Below, one piece after another: positions 1-4,731 of a DNA stretch of 5,606 bases. This stretch comes from Gammaproteobacteria bacterium. Its GTDB lineage: Bacteria > Pseudomonadota > Gammaproteobacteria > HK1. A program made the translations under genes and the position numbers. The stretch lies in the NCBI GenBank assembly GCA_022822245.1, contig JAJECB010000494.1, positions 1-5,606 on the forward strand. Direction: 5' to 3'. How positions within the stretch are numbered: the stretch's first letter is position 1; each line of letters begins with the position of its first letter. The notes under the pieces are model-generated. The model did no database searches and was not told where the DNA came from. It saw nothing but the letters and a program-made list of their open reading frames with translations.

Positions 1-569
1 GGCGCACCGGGCGCATGTTCGGGCTGGAGCACTGGGGCGTCGAGCCCGACCTCATTCAGTACGCGAAGGCCATCACCTCCGGCTACTTCCCGCTCGGCGG
101 CATCGGGGTGAGCGACGAGATCGCGGACACCATGGAGAGCAGCGGAAAGCCATGGATGCACGCGTACACCTACAGCGCCCACCCCGTCGGCTGTGCGGTC
201 GCGCACGCGGCCCTCGATATCATCGAAGGTGAAGATTTCCCCACCCAGGCGCGGGAGAAGGGCAAGCGGCTGCTCGTCGGGCTGAAGGACGCGCTCGCGA
301 ATCACCCCAACGTCGGGGACATTCGCGGTCTCGGCCTGATGTGCGCCGTCGAGGTGGTGAAGGACCGGGCCACCAAGGCCCAGTTCACCCCCGAGGACGG
401 CATCGGTCCGAAGCTCATGAACGCGATGGTCTCGCGCAGGCTCTTCACCCGGCTCAAGGGCGAGGACGTCATCTGCCTCGCGCCCCCGATCATGGCGTCG
501 AACGAGGTGCTCGACGACATCGTCTCCATCGTGCGCGACTCGGTGCACGAGGTGTTCGGCGCGGGTTGA
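1..569 (+). CDS. Class III PLP-dependent aminotransferase (5'-truncated)
   Basis: This is the C-terminal part (about 188 residues) of a class III (omega-type) aminotransferase; the family is usually 430-460 residues, so over half lies beyond the left edge. The frame is open from base 3, where codons read RTGRMFGLEHWGVEPD, the classic block before the PLP lysine. The Schiff-base lysine is the AAG at 66-68 in YAKAITSGYFPLGG. It is followed by the YTYSAHPVGCA segment, where the family contacts the cofactor phosphate from the partner subunit, and by the RGLGLMCAVEV strand typical of the small domain. Such enzymes move an amino group from an omega-amine or omega-amino acid to pyruvate or 2-oxoglutarate in the cytoplasm. 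The substrate cannot be read from this fragment; beta-alanine-, taurine- or diamine-type enzymes are all possible. It is followed by a 156-bp gap, so co-transcription with the carnitine-type genes is uncertain. Family call firm, role open. Confidence 0.93.
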   Translation, partial: RTGRMFGLEHWGVEPDLIQYAKAITSGYFPLGGIGVSDEIADTMESSGKPWMHAYTYSAHPVGCAVAHAALDIIEGEDFPTQAREKGKRLLVGLKDALANHPNVGDIRGLGLMCAVEVVKDRATKAQFTPEDGIGPKLMNAMVSRRLFTRLKGEDVICLAPPIMASNEVLDDIVSIVRDSVHEVFGAG

Positions 570-622
570 TGCACGGATGCCGCGGGCGCGGGCGGCACCC
601 ACATCCATCCAACCGCTTGCAC

Positions 623-647
623 CCCTCGCGCGACCGCGACGCGAGGG
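623..647 (+). other. GC-rich hairpin after the aminotransferase gene
   Basis: CCCTCGCG (623-630) is the exact reverse complement of CGCGAGGG (640-647), giving an 8-bp stem with a 9-nt loop. It starts 54 nt after the aminotransferase stop codon. There is no T-run after it, so it is not a standard intrinsic terminator; it could stabilise a 3' end, pause polymerase, or be chance in GC-rich DNA. Confidence 0.3.
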
Positions 648-668
648 CGCGCGGCGATCGATGGAGCT

Positions 669-703
669 GTTCACGAGAGAGGTGATGCCGGCGTTCGCGA
701 GAG
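669..703 (+). repeat. Imperfect direct repeat GTTC(A/G)CGAGAG
   Basis: GTTCACGAGAG at 669-679 and GTTCGCGAGAG at 693-703 differ at one base in eleven and start exactly 24 bp apart. Each runs into a purine-rich Shine-Dalgarno-like tract. They could be paired regulator sites or a duplicated leader segment. Evidence is only the repeat itself. Confidence 0.35.
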
Positions 704-725
704 GAGGCGTATCGCCGGTGCCCGA

Positions 726-1544
726 ATGCGAGGGAGGCACGTGGGACGACACGTGGAAGTCGCGCGCGACGGCGCGATCATCGAGATCAGGCTGAACAAG
801 CCCAAGGTCAACGCCATCGACCACGCGATGAGCCGGGAGCTCGGCGAGGCGTTCAGGACCCTGCGCGACGACCCGGAGCTGCGGGTGGCGATTCTGACCG
901 CCGCGGGGGACCGGATCTTCTCCGCCGGCTGGGACCTCAGGGCGCTCGATGCGGGCGAGACGCAGCTCGACGAGTGGTGGGCCGACGGCGACTATGGCGA
1001 GGGCGGCTTCGCCGGTCTGACCGAGAACTGGACGCTGAACAAACCGGTGGTGGTGGCGCTGAACGGACTCGTCATCGGGGGCGGCTTCGAGCTGGCCATG
1101 GCCGGTGACCTGATCATCGCGGCCGAGCACGTGGAGTTCGCGCTCCCCGAGATGCCGCTCGGCATGGTGCCGGACGCCGGCGCCCTCCAGCGTCTTCCGC
1201 GCCGGATCCCCTACAACATCGCGATGGAGATGCTGCTGATGGGGCGCCGGATGGGGGCGGAAGAGGCGGCCCGATACGGCCTGGTCAACCGGGTGGTGGC
1301 GAAGGACGCGCTGATGGATGTCGCCAGAGCCTGGGGGGCGCAGCTCGCCGAGGCGGCCCCGCTTGCCCTGCAGACCGTCAAGGAGGTGCTGCGGGCCATC
1401 GAATGCCGCCCGCTCGAGGACGCGTTCCGCGTCATGCGCACCGGAGATCTTCCGGTATACCGGGCGATGCTCAAGTCCGAGGACGCCGCCGAGGGTGTGC
1501 GCGCGTTCGTCGAGAAGCGCAAGCCCGTCTTCAAGGGTCGTTAG
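726..1544 (+). CDS. caiD: Crotonobetainyl-CoA hydratase (CaiD-type, crotonase superfamily)
   Basis: This cytoplasmic enzyme should add water to crotonobetainyl-CoA to give L-carnitinyl-CoA, reversibly. The protein resembles Escherichia coli CaiD along its length as recalled: NAID near the N-terminus, the RDDPELRVAILT strand, FSAGWDL (65-71, oxyanion-hole region), GGFAGLTE, GGGFEL, LPEMPLGMVPDAG, MGRRMGAEEA, and a C-terminus ending in EKRKPVFKGR close to CaiD's. Both crotonase glutamates are present (E122 and E142), 20 residues apart as in CaiD. A loop of about six extra residues rich in Trp and Asp (around DEWWADGDYGEGG) precedes GGFAGLTE. The start is uncertain: ATG 726 gives 272 aa; GTG 741 gives 267 aa and best matches the CaiD N-terminus, but AGGGAGG (731-737) is only 3 nt away from it; GTG 753 is also in frame. 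The next gene follows after 26 bp. Another short-chain enoyl-CoA hydratase role is the main alternative. Confidence 0.88.
   Translation: MRGRHVGRHVEVARDGAIIEIRLNKPKVNAIDHAMSRELGEAFRTLRDDPELRVAILTAAGDRIFSAGWDLRALDAGETQLDEWWADGDYGEGGFAGLTENWTLNKPVVVALNGLVIGGGFELAMAGDLIIAAEHVEFALPEMPLGMVPDAGALQRLPRRIPYNIAMEMLLMGRRMGAEEAARYGLVNRVVAKDALMDVARAWGAQLAEAAPLALQTVKEVLRAIECRPLEDAFRVMRTGDLPVYRAMLKSEDAAEGVRAFVEKRKPVFKGR
732..755 (+). repeat. Tandem 12-bp repeat at the hydratase start
   Basis: Bases 732-743 and 744-755 match at 9 of 12 positions; each ends in CACGTG and together they encode GRHV twice in a row. Each copy supplies an in-frame GTG (741 and 753). AGGGAGG at 731-737 lies just upstream. The repeat makes the true start ambiguous and may reflect a duplicated initiation region. 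Confidence 0.5.
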
Positions 1545-1570
1545 CCCGCATTTCTCACCAGGTTGCGAGC

Positions 1571-2524
1571 ATGGCCAGACCTCGCCCGGAGGATGTGCGC
1601 CGCGTCGCCAGCATCGGCGGAGGTCCCATCGGTGGAGGCTGGACCGCGCACTTCCTGGCCCGGGGCTACGAGGTGTGCAGCTATCTGCACGACGCCTCGG
1701 AGGAGAGGACGTTCCGCCGCATCGTGGAGACCGCGTGGCGCAGCCTCGAGACCCTCGGTCTGGAGGCGCACGCATCCCTGGATCGGCTGCACGTCACGAG
1801 CGATCTCGCCGGGGCGGTGGGTGATGCGGAATTCGTCCAGGAGAGCGCCCCCGAGGACCTCGACGTCAAGCGCTCGCTCTACGCGATCCTCGGCGACCTG
1901 ACGCCCCCGGAGACGGTCATCGCGTCGAGCACGTCGGGGCTGACCATGACCGACGTCCAGGCGCGGTGCCCGACGCCGGGGCGCACGGTGGTCGGACATC
2001 CGTTCAATCCCCCGTACCTGCTGCCCCTGGTGGAGATCGCGGGCGGGTGGGATACAGCCCCGGATGCGGTCGCGTGGGCGCGCGCGTTCTACCGCGCGGC
2101 CGGCAAGGAGCCTCTGGTGCTGGCGCGGGAGATTCCCGGATTCATCGCCACGCGGCTTCAGGAGGCGTTGTGGCGCGAGGCGCTGCACATGGTGGCCAAC
2201 GACGAGGCGACCCCGGAGCAGATCGACCTCGCCCTGAGGCACGGACCCGGCCCGCGCCTCGCGCTGATGGGCCAGTGCATGGCGTTTCACGTGGCATGCG
2301 GGGAGGGAGGGATGGCCACCAATCTCGATCAGTTCGGGCCCGCGCTGGAGCTGCCCTGGTCGCGCCTCGCCGCGCCGCCGCTCACCGGAGCGCTTCGCGA
2401 TCGCATGGTCGAGGGCTGCAACGCGATGGCCGCCGGCAGGACCTTCGAGGAGCTCGCGGCGGAGCGCGACCGGGGGCTCGTGGCGATACTCCAGGCGCTC
2501 GGGGCCACTCGACGCGATCCATGA
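1571..2524 (+). CDS. lcdH: L-carnitine dehydrogenase (3-hydroxyacyl-CoA dehydrogenase fold)
   Basis: Predicted to oxidise L-carnitine to 3-dehydrocarnitine with NAD+ in the cytoplasm. The 317-aa length fits the roughly 320-aa carnitine dehydrogenases. The N-terminal Rossmann domain has GGGPIGGGW (16-24); SSTSG lies at 119-123, the catalytic His is H143 in HPFNPP, and its partner Glu is E155 in PLVE. The C-terminal domain carries EALWREALHMV and GM..NLDQFGPALELPWSRL, which resemble carnitine dehydrogenase rather than hydroxybutyryl-CoA dehydrogenase or lambda-crystallin/gulonate dehydrogenase. The ATG at 1571 sits at the start of the fold; the frame is open further upstream, but that part overlaps the hydratase gene and lacks fold residues. 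Only a weak AGG precedes it. The position that normally carries an Asp after beta-strand 2 is Leu39, with Asp41 two residues later. The stop codon overlaps an out-of-frame ATG, and the BKACE gene begins 15 bp downstream, suggesting one operon. Confidence 0.85.
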   Translation: MARPRPEDVRRVASIGGGPIGGGWTAHFLARGYEVCSYLHDASEERTFRRIVETAWRSLETLGLEAHASLDRLHVTSDLAGAVGDAEFVQESAPEDLDVKRSLYAILGDLTPPETVIASSTSGLTMTDVQARCPTPGRTVVGHPFNPPYLLPLVEIAGGWDTAPDAVAWARAFYRAAGKEPLVLAREIPGFIATRLQEALWREALHMVANDEATPEQIDLALRHGPGPRLALMGQCMAFHVACGEGGMATNLDQFGPALELPWSRLAAPPLTGALRDRMVEGCNAMAAGRTFEELAAERDRGLVAILQALGATRRDP

Positions 2525-2526
2525 AC

Positions 2527-2530
2527 GAGG
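2527..2530 (+). promoter_or_regulatory. Shine-Dalgarno GAGG for the BKACE gene
   Basis: GAGG lies 9 nt before the ATG at 2540. This supports that ATG over the out-of-frame ATG at 2521, which overlaps the preceding stop codon. Confidence 0.55.
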
Positions 2531-2539
2531 ACGAAGACA

Positions 2540-3424
2540 ATGAACTACGAAGTCGTGGTGACCTGCGCGGTCACCGGCGCGGGTGACACGGTGGGCAGGC
2601 ACCCCGGAGTCCCGGTCACTCCGGAGCAGATCGCCGGCGCCGCCATCGAGGCGGCCCGGGCCGGGGCGGCGATCGCCCATATCCACGTCCGCGATCCCGA
2701 GACCGGCAGGGGAAGCCGCGACCCGGCGCTGTTCCGCGACGTCGTGGAGCGGATCCGGGCGAGCGATACGGATGTCGTCATCAACCTCACCAGCGGCATG
2801 GGCGGCGACTGGGTGCCGAGTACGGACGATCCGGCGATGCCGGGTCCCGGCACCGACATGGTGGGGCCGGTCGAGCGTCTCGCCCACGTGGCGGAGCTGC
2901 GGCCCGAGATATGCAGCATCGACTGCGGCACCATGAACTTCGGCAACGGGGACGAGATCTACATCTCCACCCCCGCCTGCCTGCGCCGGATGGCCGAGCT
3001 GGTCAGGGACTGGAACGTGAAGCCGGAGCTGGAAGTGTTCGAGCTGGGCCAGATCCGGTTCGCCCGGCAGATGATCGCCGAGGGTCTGATCAAGTCCCCG
3101 CCGATGTTCCAGGTCTGTCTCGGCATCCCATGGGGCGCCGACCACAGTGTCGACACCATGAAGGTCATGAAGGACGAGCTTCCCGCCGGCGCGGTATGGG
3201 CGGGTTTCGGCATCTCGCGCATGCAGATGCCCCTTGCCGCCGCCGCGGTCGCGATGGGCGGCAACGTGCGGGTGGGACTGGAGGACAACCTCTATCTCAG
3301 CCGCGGGGTGCTGGCCTCCAACGCCGAGCTGGTCGAGCGGGTGGTGCGGATCGTCGAGCTGATGGGCGCCAGGGTGGTGGGCCCCGAGGAGGCCCGCGAG
3401 AAGCTGGGTCTTCAGCGGCACTGA
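2540..3424 (+). CDS. Beta-keto acid cleavage enzyme (BKACE), probably 3-dehydrocarnitine:acetyl-CoA
   Basis: BKACE proteins (founder: 3-keto-5-aminohexanoate cleavage enzyme, Kce) condense a beta-keto acid with acetyl-CoA and release acetoacetate plus a new CoA ester. Next to a carnitine dehydrogenase the expected reaction is 3-dehydrocarnitine to betainyl-CoA, as for the cdhC-type enzyme of Pseudomonas. The 294-aa TIM-barrel length is normal. The zinc ligands appear as H47 and H49 in [11 protein letters not shown] and E248 in GLEDN; S85 lies in NLTSGMGG. The stretches [30 protein letters not shown] and CLGIPWGA are hallmarks of the family. NLTSGMGG and the CGTMNFG block look like the dehydrocarnitine group as remembered, but assigning the substrate rests mainly on context. 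The gene begins 15 bp after the upstream stop with a good GAGG. The alternative is cleavage of another short beta-keto acid. Confidence 0.88.
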   Translation: MNYEVVVTCAVTGAGDTVGRHPGVPVTPEQIAGAAIEAARAGAAIAHIHVRDPETGRGSRDPALFRDVVERIRASDTDVVINLTSGMGGDWVPSTDDPAMPGPGTDMVGPVERLAHVAELRPEICSIDCGTMNFGNGDEIYISTPACLRRMAELVRDWNVKPELEVFELGQIRFARQMIAEGLIKSPPMFQVCLGIPWGADHSVDTMKVMKDELPAGAVWAGFGISRMQMPLAAAAVAMGGNVRVGLEDNLYLSRGVLASNAELVERVVRIVELMGARVVGPEEAREKLGLQRH

Positions 3425-3512
3425 TCGCGACGTTCATCGTCCTGATGACGGTCCTGGCCTCGCTCGCCAACTTCGACCTCCGGCCGAGGCAGGCGTCGAA
3501 ATTCCGACCCGG
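3425..3512 (+). other. 88-bp gap between BKACE and dehydrogenase genes
   Basis: No gene is visible here. The gap begins with a weak 5-bp hairpin (TCATC 3434-3438 with GATGA 3444-3448) and contains an imperfect palindrome at 3469-3503. There is no T-run and no clear -35/-10 pair. It is the largest gap within the putative operon and could hold a secondary control site. Confidence 0.35.
3469..3503 (+). repeat. Imperfect inverted repeat AACTTCGAC / GTCGAAATT
   Basis: AACTTCGAC (3469-3477) and GTCGAAATT (3495-3503) are reverse complements at 8 of 9 positions around a 17-nt centre. A smaller inner stem, CCTC (3477-3480) with GAGG (3486-3489), is an alternative pairing that would bury the only Shine-Dalgarno-like tract before the next gene. 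It could be an operator or an RNA hairpin; neither is shown. Confidence 0.35.
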
Positions 3513-4682
3513 ATGCCGCGAGTGAACATCGAGCTGAACCACGAGCAGCGGATGTTGCTCGACACGGTCCGGTCCTTCATGGAGCGGGAGATCTACCCGC
3601 ACGAGGACGAGGTCGACCGCCGCGGCGAGGTGCCTCCCGAGCTCGGACGCCAGATCGAGGCACGCGCCATCGAGGCCGGGCTCTACGCCGCGAACCTGCC
3701 CGAGTCGGTGGGCGGGGGCGGGCTCGGCTACCGGAGCATGGCTGTCGTCGAGCGCGAGTACGGCAAGACCAGCCATGCCCTGCATGCCTGGATCGGCCGG
3801 CCGACCGAGATCCTGCTCGCGTGCGAGGGCGATCAGCGTGAGCGCTACCTGCTGCCCTGCGTGCGCGCCGAGAAGCGGGAGCTCTTCGCGCTCACCGAGC
3901 CCGAGGCGGGATCCGACATCATGTCGATGAAGACCCGCGCCCGGCGCGACGGCGACGACTGGATCCTCGACGGCGCCAAGCACTTCGCCTCCGGCCCGGT
4001 GATGCCGGACTTCGCCATCGTGTTCGCGGCGACCGGGGTCGACGAGACCCCGCGCGGCCCCCGCAAGCGCATCACCGCGTTCCTGGTCGACGTGGGCGAG
4101 AAGGGCTTCGACATCGCGGAGGGCAGTCGCTGCGTGAGCTACCGGGGCCACCTGACGTTCAGGCTCGACTTCTCCGGCGTGCGGCTCGGACCGGGTCAGG
4201 TCCTGGGCGAGGAGGGCGCGGGGCTGGAGCTCTCCGGGAAGTGGCTGGGCATGGGACGGGTCTGGGTCGGGGCGACCTGCTGCGGCAAGGCGGAACGGCT
4301 GTTCGACCTGGACGACGAGTGGGCGGCGATGCGCCGGCAGTTCGGGCGGCCCATCGGTCAGTTCCAGGCGACGGGGTTCAAGCTCGCGGACATTGCGGTC
4401 GAGCTGCGGGCGGCCGATCTGCTGGTGATGCATACGGTGGAGAAGGCCGAGCGCGGCGCGATGACCGATGCGGATGCGGCGATGGTCAAGCTGTACTGCT
4501 CGGAGATGCTGGGCCGGGCCGCCGACCACACCGTGCAGATCCACGGCGGCATGGGACTCATGGAGGAGGTCCCGGTCCAGCGCCTGTGGCGCGATGCCCG
4601 ACTGGAGCGGATCTGGGACGGCACCTCCGAGATCCAGCGCCACATCATCACCCGCTCGATTCTCAGGCCGCTTGGCGCATGA
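3513..4682 (+). CDS. Acyl-CoA dehydrogenase, candidate gamma-butyrobetainyl-CoA dehydrogenase
   Basis: A 389-aa FAD acyl-CoA dehydrogenase, normal length for the family. It shows the N-terminal helical domain, LTEPEAGSD (127-135) at the flavin/substrate site, the beta domain with WILDGAKHF, the RQFGRPIGQFQ motif (275-285) and the C-terminal FAD contact QIHGGMGL (342-349). Such enzymes remove hydrogens across C2-C3 of an acyl-CoA and pass electrons to ETF. Between a CaiD/carnitine dehydrogenase set and an acyl-CoA synthetase, the expected reaction is gamma-butyrobetainyl-CoA to crotonobetainyl-CoA. The catalytic-base position, normally Glu in an EGTSE motif, is Asp369 (WDGTSE); the alternative isovaleryl-type base position reads MGR and also lacks Glu. 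The sequence differs from E. coli CaiA, so the caiA name is not used. The ATG at 3513 has no good Shine-Dalgarno; GTG 3522 is an alternative. Other short acyl-CoA substrates remain possible. Confidence 0.9.
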   Translation: MPRVNIELNHEQRMLLDTVRSFMEREIYPHEDEVDRRGEVPPELGRQIEARAIEAGLYAANLPESVGGGGLGYRSMAVVEREYGKTSHALHAWIGRPTEILLACEGDQRERYLLPCVRAEKRELFALTEPEAGSDIMSMKTRARRDGDDWILDGAKHFASGPVMPDFAIVFAATGVDETPRGPRKRITAFLVDVGEKGFDIAEGSRCVSYRGHLTFRLDFSGVRLGPGQVLGEEGAGLELSGKWLGMGRVWVGATCCGKAERLFDLDDEWAAMRRQFGRPIGQFQATGFKLADIAVELRAADLLVMHTVEKAERGAMTDADAAMVKLYCSEMLGRAADHTVQIHGGMGLMEEVPVQRLWRDARLERIWDGTSEIQRHIITRSILRPLGA

Positions 4683-4731
4683 GTCCGGCGCGGCGCGAGA
4701 GGCCGGCACGCACATGAATCCCGCGCGGCGC
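4679..4731 (+). repeat. Duplicated start region ahead of the synthetase, with a 12-codon mini-ORF
   Basis: The 18 bases at 4679-4696 and 4714-4731 match at 16 positions; both begin with ATGA and end GCGCGGCGC. They encode MSPARR and MNPARR in different frames, since the offset is 35 bp. The first ATG overlaps the dehydrogenase TGA. Its frame runs 12 codons and ends in a TGA that overlaps the second ATG, so two ATGA overlaps link the genes. It may be a duplication, a coupling mini-ORF, or neutral. Confidence 0.5.
4697..4702 (+). promoter_or_regulatory. Shine-Dalgarno GAGAGG for the synthetase gene
   Basis: GAGAGG ends 11 nt before the ATG at 4714, slightly long but usable. It lies inside the 12-codon mini-ORF starting at 4679, so ribosomes from the upstream gene could pass over it. 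Confidence 0.45.

Larger units (their letters stand above)
570..725 (+). other. Intergenic leader ahead of the hydratase gene
   Basis: This is the longest non-coding gap in the window (156 bp). It holds a GC-rich perfect 8-bp hairpin (623-647), an imperfect direct repeat (669-679 and 693-703) and two purine-rich Shine-Dalgarno-like tracts (near 675-682 and at 701-707). A TTGCAC at 617-622 resembles a -35 box, but no -10 element stands at a suitable distance. No known operator was recognised. If the operon from 726 onward has its own control region inside the window, this gap is the likeliest place. Confidence 0.4.

Noticed and set aside
617..650. A possible sigma-70 promoter starting with TTGCAC at 617-622
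   Set aside because: No -10-like hexamer lies 16-18 nt downstream; that stretch is the GC-rich hairpin.
1403..1570. A 56-codon N-terminal extension of the carnitine dehydrogenase
   Set aside because: It overlaps the conserved end of the hydratase gene and the added residues are Arg-rich without similarity to the family; the Rossmann fold starts right after ATG 1571.
1541..3421. A 626-codon open frame on the minus strand, opposite the carnitine dehydrogenase and BKACE genes
   Set aside because: It lies antisense to two genes with clear family motifs; its composition (rich in His, Arg, Pro, Gly) is typical of antisense frames in high-GC DNA, and no domain was recognised.
3434..3448. A small hairpin right after the BKACE stop as an intrinsic terminator
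   Set aside because: The stem is only 5 bp (TCATC/GATGA) and no T-run follows.
3425..3525. A hydrophobic-looking peptide ([18 protein letters not shown]) encoded in the gap after BKACE
   Set aside because: It is the tail of an out-of-frame reading of the BKACE gene with no start codon or ribosome site of its own; the membrane-like look is accidental.
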